NCBI RefSeq assembly: GCF_004341945.1
Contig: NZ_SMBP01000011.1
Location: 31,478-95,477, forward strand
Reading direction: 5' to 3'
DNA from: Longicatena caecimuris
GTDB taxonomy: Bacteria > Bacillota_I > Bacilli_A > Erysipelotrichales > Erysipelotrichaceae
DNA length: 64,000 nucleotides
Notes under the pieces: model-generated
Seen by the model: only the letters and a program-made list of their open reading frames with translations
Told to the model about the DNA's origin: nothing
Databases searched by the model: none
Part shown: one piece after another, positions 18,576-28,430 of the stretch
How the letters are laid out: every line of letters begins with the position of its first letter
How positions within the stretch are numbered: the first letter of the stretch is position 1
Translations under genes and position numbers: made by a program

Positions 18576-20556
18576 ATTCTTCACACCTCCTTATGACAAT
18601 ATCCTGATAGCTTTTTGGTAAATCAATGAAATACGCACTGAATCCCCATACGCGAACAATCAAATCTGCATGCTTTTTAGGATGTTGCTGTGCATCCAGT
18701 AAAACATCTTTTTGTAATACATTCATTTGCAATTGAAAGATTCCCTGATCCAAGGCACAAAACAGCAGTGTCCGACATTTATCTTCGAAATTATTCAATA
18801 ATTGAGGATTCATCATGATATCTACCACATTACCATTGCACCTGCCATGATCATAATGTAGTTTTGCCGCAAAATTTAATAATGACGTATAAGCTCTGCC
18901 TGCGATTCCGGAAATATGTGTCATGAAAGGCTCTCCATATGCGCGCCCATCTGCCGTTGCAGGAAAGGTAGCAGCACTACTTACATAGCCTGGAGAACTA
19001 AGACCAAAAACAAAATGACCGCCCCATTGATTTTTTTCTTCGGCAAATACTTGTGCTGCATAGGCCGTTATTTGATTGATGCGTGAAATCATCGTTTTCT
19101 GTTCATCATCACCAAAAACACCTTTTTGTTGCAGAAAATAGCGAAATTGTTCTCCATATTCTGCATCTTCTAAATACATTTGCAATTGAGCAAGCGTGAA
19201 AAGTTTTTTCTTATACACGAATTCTTCAATATTGAAAAGAGCATTTATCGCATTGCCCATAGCCACCGTGGTAATACCGGTGTTATGGTAACAGGCACCA
19301 CCTTCTGCAACATCCTTTACAGACTGCCAACAACCATCAATACATAAAGATAAAAATGCATCTTTTTCATATACCAATGCTTTTGAAGCCTGACAAATTC
19401 TTAAAATTTCTTCCTTTAAGTAACTAAAATATCGTTGATAGACTTCTTCTATCGTCAAAAGATCATCGTTCATAAGTTTTACGATAGGAACAAGGAAATT
19501 CAGAATCGATGTATTATTTTGCGAACTATCTTTTCCGATAAGCAAAGGTTCCCAACAAGCGGATGTTCCATAATGCAAAGCATCAACTTGTGCAATACCT
19601 GCTTGTTGCAAACAAGTTAGAATAACATCGTCATTACTTAGCAAAGGCGATCCATTCCCCTTTTTTAGAACCCTAAAAATTTGTTCCTTTATGACATTAG
19701 GGCAGGTTTGGGTATATCGATACAACAGCTTTGGCTCTGGTTTATCATATTTTTCAAAAACTTGTAAGATAAGCTTCGTAAAGGCCGTATTCGCTTGGAG
19801 ATCTTTTCCACCAAGAATCAAAATTTGCCCCGTATCCCCTAATAACTCACTGCTTTTAAACCAATAATCTTGATGTAAAATATGACAAAACTCCAAAAGC
19901 ATAGACTTTGCTTTTTCTTCTGTGATATACCCAGTCTGTAAATCCTGCTCATATAATTGAAACAACAATGCATCAAAGCGTCCCAATCCAACCAATTCAT
20001 GACCGCTTTGCCAAAGCATCTGATTCAAAAACAATATTCTTTGCATCCCATCTTGTAGATGTCTAGCTTCACCCTGCACCATTTCGGCAAACAGCTGCTG
20101 TAAATCAAAACGTTGCATAGCATGAAGCTTTGTGCTGATTGTTTCAATTTGTGTCATGATAGCTAATAACACGCAGTTTTGCTGTTTTTTAAATGATGTA
20201 TTGGGTAAGTTCTCGCCTTCTGCTAACAAGGCTTGAAAACTATTTTGAATGAATTTTTCATATGCAATCGTGATATTACTAAACACATGATGTCGCTGGC
20301 TTAAGGATAGATAGGGATTTATATAATAATAAAAATATTGATAACACCCTTGTTTGTGAAAGGATGCTTTTTGGCATAAATTTTGGAAGTCTTTTGCTGC
20401 ATCATCACTTCTCATTACGATTCTTGTTTTTAAGAAAGCCTTGCATAAAAACAGCAAATCGTTTTCTCTTTCAAATAAACGCTGATGTTTCTGATACAAC
20501 TTTTTGATATGCTTTAAATATTGGATAAATCGAAAATTACGCCAATTCATATCCAT
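18556..20556 (-). CDS. Glycyl radical enzyme (PFL/diol-dehydratase superfamily) in capsule operon
   Basis: The 666-residue protein belongs to the pyruvate formate-lyase-like superfamily. The thiyl-radical loop is TSACWEP, with Cys334 followed two residues later by Glu336, the C-x-E pattern of dehydratase/eliminase-type members rather than the Cys-Cys of PFL. The radical site near the C-terminus is RVWGFSAYF, with Gly638; the usual RVSGY or RVAGY is altered at two positions. The ATADGRAYGEP block is also family-typical. It is shorter than most GREs (750-850). The start overlaps the flippase stop (ATGA); ATG 20550 is an alternative. Substrate is unknown; a sugar- or lipid-linked dehydration is one guess. 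Confidence 0.85.
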   Translation of the reverse strand: MDMNWRNFRFIQYLKHIKKLYQKHQRLFERENDLLFLCKAFLKTRIVMRSDDAAKDFQNLCQKASFHKQGCYQYFYYYINPYLSLSQRHHVFSNITIAYEKFIQNSFQALLAEGENLPNTSFKKQQNCVLLAIMTQIETISTKLHAMQRFDLQQLFAEMVQGEARHLQDGMQRILFLNQMLWQSGHELVGLGRFDALLFQLYEQDLQTGYITEEKAKSMLLEFCHILHQDYWFKSSELLGDTGQILILGGKDLQANTAFTKLILQVFEKYDKPEPKLLYRYTQTCPNVIKEQIFRVLKKGNGSPLLSNDDVILTCLQQAGIAQVDALHYGTSACWEPLLIGKDSSQNNTSILNFLVPIVKLMNDDLLTIEEVYQRYFSYLKEEILRICQASKALVYEKDAFLSLCIDGCWQSVKDVAEGGACYHNTGITTVAMGNAINALFNIEEFVYKKKLFTLAQLQMYLEDAEYGEQFRYFLQQKGVFGDDEQKTMISRINQITAYAAQVFAEEKNQWGGHFVFGLSSPGYVSSAATFPATADGRAYGEPFMTHISGIAGRAYTSLLNFAAKLHYDHGRCNGNVVDIMMNPQLLNNFEDKCRTLLFCALDQGIFQLQMNVLQKDVLLDAQQHPKKHADLIVRVWGFSAYFIDLPKSYQDIVIRRCEEYETVYH

Positions 20557-22004
20557 CAGACCTCCTTTTTACACCTACCCAGCTTTTGCGACAAGAAGTG
20601 TAACATATTGCCAAATAAGGTGTCCTTGCTTATATATAAAGCTATTCCATAAGAAACACTCGCCATAACCCCCACCAATACCATATAAAGGATGATGGGA
20701 ATATCCAAAACGTTGATCCAAATGATGCAAAGAAACATAATGCCGGCACATAAACCATAATGAACGCATTCTCTGAAAACTTTGCGAAATGCTATCTTCT
20801 TGCGAACGATATAAAATTGCACTGCGGTAATCAAAAACTCTGCACAGACACTTGAAAGAATTGCCCCTTTGGCAGCAAATTGCGGTATCAGTAAGGCATT
20901 CATGATAAAATTTAAAACAGCTCCTAACACTACCGTGCATGTAAATGCATTTTGTCTTCTTGTAGATATCAAGTATTGCATGCCGGTAACATTATTTAAG
21001 CCAATCAGCAACAGCAAAGGTGTACTCCATTTTAATAAGCTGATTGCCGCATCATAAGATGGTCCTAAAAACCATGGGATAAAACGATTGGCAATGCACA
21101 GCAATAGAAAAATCGCAGGCATTGCTAATAACAATGCAAATTTATAGGATATATAAAGATAATGAAGAATCTTGTCGTCCTGATCTTCTGCCTGAATACT
21201 TGCAATGCGTGGCATCATGACCGTGCCAAGGGATGTGATAAAGATGAGAATCAGACGAATGATTTTCTGTGTCTGATCATAATATCCGGTTTGCGCATAG
21301 GTAGATAAATACCCTAACATGGTCCTATCGAATAAGGTGTAGATCTGCATGGCAATCTGAGGTAAAAATACCATGAAAATAGGAAAAAGATGACGTTTTA
21401 AATGAAGCTTTGTAATATTTGATAACTGCATCGTTTTATGTAAGGCTAACCATAAGGATAGATTAGCGATGAGTCCAACCATCCCCAAACATACGATATA
21501 CAGCCACATATCAGCTTTCCTTCTGATAAATGTAAAGATACAAATTGCTCCGATGAGCTTTACGGCTATATTACGAAATGTGATATAGCGAAAATCTTCC
21601 ATTCCTTGATAATACCAAGAAATATCAAACACATTCGCGATAATTTCAATCATCTGCAGTAAAAACAAAAACTGTAATTCCTGTACCTGTCGCAAATACA
21701 ATACGTATACTATGATGCTTACCATCAGCATTAGACAGCGAATAATCAGTATTTCTAAAAAGACTTGCGAACGCGCTTCTTGTTTATTTTGATAATAAGC
21801 GATTTCTCTTTGTCCATACAACCCGGTTCCTAATGTTCCAAATAAAATAAAATATGAGCTAATCGATTGTACATAGCTTAAACTTCCTATTCCTTCAGCA
21901 CCAAAAACTCTTGCCAGATAAGGGGTCGTCAACAAAGGAAGGAAAATGATCAGAATTTGATAAAGGGTGTTATAAATATAATTGCTAATTAATCTTTTAT
22001 GCAT
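20556..22004 (-). CDS. wzx: Polysaccharide flippase (Wzx, MOP/MATE superfamily)
   Basis: Wzx moves undecaprenyl-diphosphate-linked repeat units across the membrane. The protein has 482 residues and 12-14 hydrophobic segments. The start NYIYNTLYQILIIFLPLLTTPYLARVFG is typical of RfbX/Wzx proteins. ATG 22004 is chosen because it begins the conserved N-terminus and overlaps glf by only 8 bp; a longer frame to 22028 adds eight poorly supported residues. Its stop overlaps the GRE start. Confidence 0.88.
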   Translation of the reverse strand: MHKRLISNYIYNTLYQILIIFLPLLTTPYLARVFGAEGIGSLSYVQSISSYFILFGTLGTGLYGQREIAYYQNKQEARSQVFLEILIIRCLMLMVSIIVYVLYLRQVQELQFLFLLQMIEIIANVFDISWYYQGMEDFRYITFRNIAVKLIGAICIFTFIRRKADMWLYIVCLGMVGLIANLSLWLALHKTMQLSNITKLHLKRHLFPIFMVFLPQIAMQIYTLFDRTMLGYLSTYAQTGYYDQTQKIIRLILIFITSLGTVMMPRIASIQAEDQDDKILHYLYISYKFALLLAMPAIFLLLCIANRFIPWFLGPSYDAAISLLKWSTPLLLLIGLNNVTGMQYLISTRRQNAFTCTVVLGAVLNFIMNALLIPQFAAKGAILSSVCAEFLITAVQFYIVRKKIAFRKVFRECVHYGLCAGIMFLCIIWINVLDIPIILYMVLVGVMASVSYGIALYISKDTLFGNMLHFLSQKLGRCKKEV

Positions 22005-23097
22005 CGCTTTTCTCACACAGCTGAGCAAAACATTTGCATGCCTCAGCTACGATCTGATCTATGTTATAGTATTTAAAATTTGCTAATCGTCCTAAAAAAA
22101 TAACATCCTTTTCCTGTTCTGCCAATCTCTGGTATTGTGCTAATATCGCATTTATTTTAGGTTGTAAGATCGGATAACATTGGATTCCCTCTTGCACGGG
22201 AAACTCTTTCAGTATGACCGTGTGCTTATGTTCTTGGCCCGTCAGCTTTTTAAATTCGGTGATACGTGTGTAATCATAATCATTGGGATAATTGATTACC
22301 GCTGCTTGTTGATACGATGGGGTATCATGTGTTTCAAACGCAAAACGTAAACAACGATAAGGAAGGTGCCCATAACAATAATCATAATAGGCATCCAATG
22401 GTCCTGTATAGATTAGTTTTTCATAGGATATTTCATCTTTAATCTGTTGATAATCTGTATTCAGAAGAATATGCATTTTCGCATTTAACATTCGCTTCAT
22501 CATGGCTGTAAAGCCGGCTTTGGGAATTCCCTGGTAACGATCAGAAAAATAACGTTGATCATTATTCAGACGAATCGGTATTCTTGAAAAGATGGAAGCA
22601 TCCAATTCTTTGCATGGCATACCCCATTGCTTTTCCGTATAGTGTTTATAAAACATCTCATATAAATCAGCTCCCACACTGGCTATTGCTATATCCTCAA
22701 AAGTTTTGCAAGATTGAGGATCCTGTTGTACCTTTTGAAAATATTGTTGTGCTTTTTCTTTCGTAAACGGCTCATGAAATATTTGGCTAAGTGTACATAG
22801 ATTTACAGGAAATGGAACATATTCGCCATTTACATAAGAAAGCACTTTATGTTGATATTCATGCCAAGTGGTAAATGTACTTAAGTAAGAAAATACAGAT
22901 GCATCATTTGTATGAAAGATATGCGGTCCATAGGCTTGTATGAGAAGCCCATTCTCATCATAGCAATCATATAGATTGCCACCTATATGTGATCTTTTTT
23001 CAATAATCAAAACCTCTTTATGCAAAACATTTGTAATACGTTCTGCCATACACAAACCGGCAATCCCTGCACCTACGATTACATAATCAAATTTCAT
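21997..23097 (-). CDS. glf: UDP-galactopyranose mutase
   Basis: Glf is a flavoenzyme converting UDP-galactopyranose to UDP-galactofuranose. It has 366 residues. The FAD-binding start is DYVIVGAGIAGLCMAERI (from about residue 4), followed by RSHIGGNLYD and GPHIFHTND. The conserved FSRIPIRLNNDQRYFSDRYQGIP block and C-terminal YYNIDQIVAEA also match. ATG 23097 gives a 4-bp ATGA overlap with the preceding transferase; the frame start at 23130 is unlikely. Presence of glf predicts galactofuranose in the capsule. Confidence 0.96.
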   Translation of the reverse strand: MKFDYVIVGAGIAGLCMAERITNVLHKEVLIIEKRSHIGGNLYDCYDENGLLIQAYGPHIFHTNDASVFSYLSTFTTWHEYQHKVLSYVNGEYVPFPVNLCTLSQIFHEPFTKEKAQQYFQKVQQDPQSCKTFEDIAIASVGADLYEMFYKHYTEKQWGMPCKELDASIFSRIPIRLNNDQRYFSDRYQGIPKAGFTAMMKRMLNAKMHILLNTDYQQIKDEISYEKLIYTGPLDAYYDYCYGHLPYRCLRFAFETHDTPSYQQAAVINYPNDYDYTRITEFKKLTGQEHKHTVILKEFPVQEGIQCYPILQPKINAILAQYQRLAEQEKDVIFLGRLANFKYYNIDQIVAEACKCFAQLCEKSDA

Positions 23098-24164
23098 CTC
23101 TTTTTCCTTTCTGTGGCATATAAAATCCATTTTATTCTATTTCTTATGCATTGTTCAGCGAACATGAGTGTGACATGTCCCTGATAAAATCCTTTGCGAT
23201 ATTTTCGGGGAATACTGAATAGTTCCTCAAGATGAAATAAAGAAAGTTCCTCTTGTATATGATAGTCTTTAAAAACCTGCTTTAGATAGGCTCTACGTTT
23301 CCAAAAGGAGGCCTTTGCATCGACTTTACTTTGATTCACGATTTCCTCATAGTAATTCATGAGCCTGCGATAAGCAAAACTCTTTTTTAATTGCTTTGCC
23401 AAAGCAGGCTGATGCAACGTGATCTTCTCTAGCAATAGCTCATGACTATGCACCATATCTGTAAAATAATGAGGCATATAGCTTTGCGTCGTCGTCCGTC
23501 TGGTTTTTTGATAATGATAAAACGGCTGATTCATAAAAACGACAGTTCGGCATTGTAAAATGTAATCCACCAAAAATTGTAAATCTTCTGTAAACCGCAC
23601 AGCGGTATCAAACGTGAGCTGTTTTTTCTGAATGAGCTCCTTACGAAATAAACACCGACACACACTTCCTATGATAATCTTCTGTCGTGTATTCGTTATT
23701 GAATATTCCGATACCATAGCAGGAACAATTTCCTGCATAACCTTTTCATGTGTGTATTCCTGCTGTTCTTGTGAAAACGGAAATAACATCGGTTGTTTAA
23801 TATTACGAAAAGATAACTCATAGGAACACATGACTAAATCTACGTCCTTGTGAAATTGTTTCGACATTTCTTCATACATGTGTTTATCAATCGTATCATC
23901 TGAATCAATGAAAGAAATAAGCTTACCTTTTGCATGTTGCAGGCCGATGTTACGAGCAGCTGAAGGGCCTTGGTGTGGACAAGACAAATACTGTATGCAT
24001 GGGTATAATGTCGCTAAGTGTTGACATAGTTGTGCCGTATTATCCGTAGAACCATCATCACAAAGTAAAATTTCCGCAACACCTTGTTGTTGTAAGATTG
24101 ATTCTACACAAGCTTTTATCGTGCTTTCAGAATTGTACATTGGTACAATGACTGATATCTCCAT
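23094..24164 (-). CDS. Glycosyltransferase family 2
   Basis: This 356-residue GT-A transferase carries MEISVIVPMYNSESTIKACVESIL-type N-terminal sequence. DDGSTDNT (about 36-43) and the DXD-like FIDSDDTID (about 90-98) are the nucleotide-sugar and metal sites. The C-terminal 150 residues are less conserved and probably set the acceptor. It lies 20 bp after the acyltransferase gene. Donor sugar is not predictable. Confidence 0.87.
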   Translation of the reverse strand: MEISVIVPMYNSESTIKACVESILQQQGVAEILLCDDGSTDNTAQLCQHLATLYPCIQYLSCPHQGPSAARNIGLQHAKGKLISFIDSDDTIDKHMYEEMSKQFHKDVDLVMCSYELSFRNIKQPMLFPFSQEQQEYTHEKVMQEIVPAMVSEYSITNTRQKIIIGSVCRCLFRKELIQKKQLTFDTAVRFTEDLQFLVDYILQCRTVVFMNQPFYHYQKTRRTTTQSYMPHYFTDMVHSHELLLEKITLHQPALAKQLKKSFAYRRLMNYYEEIVNQSKVDAKASFWKRRAYLKQVFKDYHIQEELSLFHLEELFSIPRKYRKGFYQGHVTLMFAEQCIRNRIKWILYATERKKR

Positions 24165-24184
24165 TTTTTCATCCTCCTTCCCTA

Positions 24185-25213
24185 TTAACGCAAAGTTTCA
24201 CGCAAGTATTTATTTTTATATAAAACCTTACATACCACTACAAGCACAACAAATACGAAATTACTGAAAAGAAAATACCATATCGTGCTGAAAGGCCATT
24301 GCAATATGAACTGAAATAATGGAGATGTCATCGTTAATAATGGCAATTGCAGGATATAGATTCCTATAAAATAAGTTGCGATATGCAATGACCTATGCAA
24401 TTGTAAAGCAGCTTGCTGCCGATACGTAAAGCAAAGGCAAAGACTGCATATGACCAGTATCGAACCATAAAACATTTCAGGCATACAAGTGTCTATTCGC
24501 TCACTTGCTATCAATAGCAGAAAAAGCGTAATAAACACACTTAGCAAGACCTTACTTTTCGTTACGATCATGCACCTTTCCATCCTTTGACAAACATCCG
24601 ATAAGCAGCCACCAAGCATAAAATAAAATAGCCATATCCACATTCGCAATATTTGTGGTATTCGCATTATGCAAGCATATCCTTGTATTTCACATCCCAA
24701 ATTAATACTATCAAATAAGATACACAGTAGCCCCAACCACATAACTACTTGAAGATAACGTTTTTTGTGCGTGGTATATAAGCGATATAGTAATGGGGTG
24801 ATACTGTATAAAAACATCAAGAGATATAAAAACCAAAATTGATAAAAATAACTCCCCTGCCATACATCTTTTATCATCTGTAGCAATGTCATTTGTAAGA
24901 TAGTAAGAATCCCTTGTTGCCAATAGACAACTATAGCATATAAGAAATTCCAAAACGCAATCAAAGCGATAAAATGCATGATTTTCTTAGATATTTCGCG
25001 ATAGCTATACGCTCTTCGCAACATCAACTTTCCCGATATGATGATAAAAATCGGTATTGCATAGACAATCGCATTGAAAAGGGTATGTAAGAAAACAGAG
25101 TTCATCACAAAATCCAGATGTAGGATACAAACATGTGCAAAAAAGACCAGATAACAACCGATTCCTCTTATGAAATCAAAGTACTGATTTCGTTGCTCAT
25201 ATGCTTGCTGCAT
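24185..25213 (-). CDS. Acyltransferase family 3 (O-acetyltransferase)
   Basis: This 342-residue integral membrane protein has about ten hydrophobic segments. The N-terminal RNQYFDFIRGIGCYLVFFAHVCILH has the Arg and His (FFAHV, about 25-29) conserved in OafA/WecH-like acyltransferases. It probably O-acetylates a sugar of the repeat unit. It overlaps the GT14 gene by 17 bp. The acyl group is inferred from the family. Confidence 0.83.
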   Translation of the reverse strand: MQQAYEQRNQYFDFIRGIGCYLVFFAHVCILHLDFVMNSVFLHTLFNAIVYAIPIFIIISGKLMLRRAYSYREISKKIMHFIALIAFWNFLYAIVVYWQQGILTILQMTLLQMIKDVWQGSYFYQFWFLYLLMFLYSITPLLYRLYTTHKKRYLQVVMWLGLLCILFDSINLGCEIQGYACIMRIPQILRMWIWLFYFMLGGCLSDVCQRMERCMIVTKSKVLLSVFITLFLLLIASERIDTCMPEMFYGSILVICSLCLCFTYRQQAALQLHRSLHIATYFIGIYILQLPLLTMTSPLFQFILQWPFSTIWYFLFSNFVFVVLVVVCKVLYKNKYLRETLR

Positions 25214-26114
25214 AAAACTCCTCTTCTAATCGATCTATCAAGGTATCACTGATTCCACTAACTGCTTTGCGAAAGAATAATGCTTCACTTGCTTTAAGAT
25301 ATGCGTAATCGTCATTACTATATGGCGAGACTTCACCATATGCATTGATTTTCATCACATGCAAAGCTGTCCACCGATGGATATCATCAACATAAGCCGC
25401 TTCAACACCTTTTTTAAACGTATGATCACGAAAAGGTGAATTAAAGAGGATCGTTTGAAACAACATTTCATCCGGTGCATATGAAGTTTGAAAATATGTT
25501 AATAACTTTGGCTGGGTATCAATCAAATCCATCATATAGCTTGCAAACGCATGCGTTAACGCGTGCCATTGTCCTCCACCATACACCGTATAAGTTTGTC
25601 CTTGTAGAATTAAGTCCGTTTTTTTATAAAACAGACGATTCTTTGTAATACCATAACGTAACAGGTGATGAAGAAATCTATCCGCTTTTTTGTTATGGAA
25701 AAAAGGCTTCATAAAATGTCGTTGCTGAATCTTAAAATAATCTTGGTTCTTATCCGTGATTGCAAATCCTCTGATAAACTCTACATCGGCATGCTTTGCA
25801 AAAAAAGTCTGCAAATCTTTTTGTGCATACAATGGATAATCTTGTCCGGATAATAAAACATAGCGATCATATTTTTTCTGTAATGCGGCACGATACAGTA
25901 ATAAGGTAGCTTCTACTAAGCTGATATCTCCCCAATAGCACCTTGTGCGTTGTGTAAGGATATATAAGGATGAATAGTCATTTATTTCATCGATGGAGAA
26001 ATCAGCCTTTTGATCCACATGCAAATACACATCCTGCATTTCACATAACTGTTTTAACAATCGATTCAATTGTTTGACATCTGTATGTGCCAATATTAAA
26101 TATGCAATTCTCAT
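25197..26114 (-). CDS. Core-2/I-branching-type glycosyltransferase (GT14)
   Basis: This 305-residue protein resembles beta-1,6-N-acetylglucosaminyltransferase-like enzymes. Recognisable features are the start MRIAYLILAHTD, VYLHVDQKAD (about 29-38), RYVLLSGQDYPLY (about 84-96), GGGQWHALTHAF and SYAPDEMLFQT (about 207-217). Such genes occur in many gut Firmicutes capsule loci. It overlaps its neighbours on both sides. Whether it makes a branch or a linear linkage is unknown. Confidence 0.84.
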   Translation of the reverse strand: MRIAYLILAHTDVKQLNRLLKQLCEMQDVYLHVDQKADFSIDEINDYSSLYILTQRTRCYWGDISLVEATLLLYRAALQKKYDRYVLLSGQDYPLYAQKDLQTFFAKHADVEFIRGFAITDKNQDYFKIQQRHFMKPFFHNKKADRFLHHLLRYGITKNRLFYKKTDLILQGQTYTVYGGGQWHALTHAFASYMMDLIDTQPKLLTYFQTSYAPDEMLFQTILFNSPFRDHTFKKGVEAAYVDDIHRWTALHVMKINAYGEVSPYSNDDYAYLKASEALFFRKAVSGISDTLIDRLEEEFYAASI

Positions 26115-27298
26115 ATGGTATCCTTCCCATCTTCATGTAACCGTCCTTCGTATAAGGTAATATACGCAAGAAACGCTCTATTCTTATCCAAATGAGCCTT
26201 TTCTTCTGGAAGCAATTGTATACGCTGCAATGGCTTTTCCTTTAAAAGCTTCAAGAATTCGTTTACGTTATGTACAACATAGCTTCCTTTACACAAGGTT
26301 TCTTTACATCCGCCCACATCATAACTAACAATTGGGCAGCCACATGCCTGCGCTTCAAGATTAACACTTGGGTAAGTATCCTCATATGTTGGATTGAAAA
26401 AGACATAGCTTTGCTGATACCAGGAAACAAGCTCTTTCACATCGTGTGTTTCTTTATATCCTTTGATATTGGATGGCAATTGATGCAGCTGTTGTTTCGT
26501 TAACCCAATCATAACGATTTGATATGCATCTGGAATGTGCTTTGCCAAAGCGATAAAATCATCAAACCCTTTTGCAGCAGTCCATTTCCCAGCAACCCCA
26601 AGAATCGTTTTCGTTTTTTTATCCATCGCGGTCTTCCTTGGAGAAAATACTTGTAAGTCAATTCCATTATGAATGGTATAGATTGGATATGCTTGTAGAA
26701 AGGAAGCTTGCACTTGCTGCAAAAGCCAATCGGAAGGAGTAATCAAGATGAGATTTTCTATGCCGGTAAAACATGCTTTCTTTTTCTGAAAGCTGCGTGT
26801 CATATCGCTCTTTATTGTCTTAGGATAGCCATCATGATGCTGACATTGACGACATTGTGATTGCCATTGCATACAGCCATGACCATTGTAGTGTGCACAA
26901 TTCCCTGTAAAGCTCCAACAATCATGTAATGTCCAAATTTTTTTTATTTCCGGATGACGTTTTAAATATGCACAAAATAGTGGTAAATTCAGATAATAGC
27001 CATGCAGATTATGCAAATGAAGAATATCCGGCTGTAGCCGTTCGAGCTTTTTAATAAAGCGTTTGGTCGCAAAATAGCTGCCAAAACCATTTTTTCCTAA
27101 AAAGCGTGCCTTTCCCACATGCCATAAAACATCAAAGATCGTTCCTATTTTTATTGTTTTATAAGTTGCCTCTGCCTTGCCTCTGCCATAAGCAATGTAA
27201 CAGCTATACCCTTTTTGCTGTGCCATTGTATACAATGTCTTGCATATCCTTCCTGTACTGCCATAGCATACGGTATTCACGAAAACTATTTTTTCCAT
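26111..27298 (-). CDS. Glycosyltransferase family 4
   Basis: This 395-residue transferase starts KIVFVNTVCYGSTGRI and has ILHLHNLHGYYLN (about 92-104), the IWTLHDCWSFTGNCAHY block (about 121-137) and a Cys-rich stretch CMQWQSQCRQCQHHDGYP typical of one GT4 subgroup. The donor domain has GVAGKWTAAKGFDD and the EX7E-like YEDTYPSVNLEAQACG. It overlaps capG by 13 bp and the GT14 gene by 4 bp. Confidence 0.86.
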   Translation of the reverse strand: MEKIVFVNTVCYGSTGRICKTLYTMAQQKGYSCYIAYGRGKAEATYKTIKIGTIFDVLWHVGKARFLGKNGFGSYFATKRFIKKLERLQPDILHLHNLHGYYLNLPLFCAYLKRHPEIKKIWTLHDCWSFTGNCAHYNGHGCMQWQSQCRQCQHHDGYPKTIKSDMTRSFQKKKACFTGIENLILITPSDWLLQQVQASFLQAYPIYTIHNGIDLQVFSPRKTAMDKKTKTILGVAGKWTAAKGFDDFIALAKHIPDAYQIVMIGLTKQQLHQLPSNIKGYKETHDVKELVSWYQQSYVFFNPTYEDTYPSVNLEAQACGCPIVSYDVGGCKETLCKGSYVVHNVNEFLKLLKEKPLQRIQLLPEEKAHLDKNRAFLAYITLYEGRLHEDGKDTI

Positions 27299-28422
27299 AC
27301 GGTTTTATTTATGATGGAAGTATAGGATTGAAGGATTCTTACGACTTTTCCACTGATTGGCTCAATATAATCATAAACAGGCAAGCTTTTTTCATGATGC
27401 TTTTCTAATTGTATTGCTAAGGCAACCGCCTGTAATACCTCTTCCTTTTGGATACCGGCAAGAATGAAATTTCCTTTTTCCATCGCCTCAGGGCGCTCGG
27501 TACTAGTACGTATGCAAACAGCCGGAAATCCTAAATCGATGGATGAGAAAAAGGCAGCTTCTTCAGGAAGTGTTCCAGAATCACTTACAACAGCCAATGC
27601 CTGTATCTGTAATTGATTGTAATCATGAAAACCTAATGGCTTATGAATACGGACACGTTCATCAAAAGAAAAATTCCTTTCCCTAATAAACTTTTCTGCT
27701 CTTGGATGACAAGAATATATAATAGGCACATTGTACATATCTGCTAAGGCATTGATTGCCGTAAACACATCATAAAAAGCTTCTTCATGATCGATATTCT
27801 CTTCCCGATGCGCGGATAACAAAATATATTGTTGCTTTACTAAACCAAGTTCTTTAAGAATCTTTGATTCACGGATTTGCGTTAGATTCTTCGTAAGAAC
27901 TTCAGCCATTGGAGATCCTGTTACAAACACTCTGTCTTTTGCTACTCCTTCCGCCAAGAGATATCTTCTGGCATGTTCGCTATAACACAAATTTACATCT
28001 GCAATATGATCTACGATACGACGATTCGTCTCCTCTGGCAATCGTTCATCAAAACAGCGGTTTCCAGCTTCTAGATGAAAAATCGGGATATGCAAGCGTT
28101 TTGCCGCGATCACACTTAAGCAACTATTGGTATCTCCCAGCACCAGCACTGCATCGGGACGAACATTTGCCATTAGATGATAGCTTTTTGCAATAATGCT
28201 GCCGATTGTCTCACCAACTTCATCTTTTGCGGCATTTAAGTAAAAATCCGGTGCCCGCAGCTGCAAATCCTTGAAAAAGATCTGATTCAGTTGATAGTCA
28301 TAATTCTGCCCGGTGTGTACAAGGATTTGTTCAAAGTATAAATCACATGTTTTGATGATTTCTGATAATCGTATGATTTCCGGTCTGGTACCAACGATTG
28401 TCATCAATTTTAATTTTTTCAT
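27286..28422 (-). CDS. capG: UDP-N-acetylglucosamine 2-epimerase-type enzyme, UDP-L-FucNAc branch (CapG/FnlC)
   Basis: It probably performs the last step, 2-epimerisation of UDP-2-acetamido-2,6-dideoxy-L-talose to UDP-L-FucNAc. The protein has 378 residues. MTIVGTRPEIIRLSEII, HTGQNYDYQLN, LVLGDTNSC, IFHLEAGNRCFDERLPEETNRR and LSAHREENID are all classical WecB-fold motifs. Adjacency to CapE and CapF homologues separates it from generic WecB. The ATG at 28422 is 13 bases after AGGAGG; the GTG at 28434 abuts that site. Confidence 0.9.
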   Translation of the reverse strand: MKKLKLMTIVGTRPEIIRLSEIIKTCDLYFEQILVHTGQNYDYQLNQIFFKDLQLRAPDFYLNAAKDEVGETIGSIIAKSYHLMANVRPDAVLVLGDTNSCLSVIAAKRLHIPIFHLEAGNRCFDERLPEETNRRIVDHIADVNLCYSEHARRYLLAEGVAKDRVFVTGSPMAEVLTKNLTQIRESKILKELGLVKQQYILLSAHREENIDHEEAFYDVFTAINALADMYNVPIIYSCHPRAEKFIRERNFSFDERVRIHKPLGFHDYNQLQIQALAVVSDSGTLPEEAAFFSSIDLGFPAVCIRTSTERPEAMEKGNFILAGIQKEEVLQAVALAIQLEKHHEKSLPVYDYIEPISGKVVRILQSYTSIINKTVWKK

Positions 28423-28430
28423 AAGGGTGT

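Noticed and set aside
18556..20556. Pyruvate formate-lyase
   Set aside because: The active loop lacks the Cys-Cys pair of PFL and has Cys-x-Glu; length and radical motif also differ.
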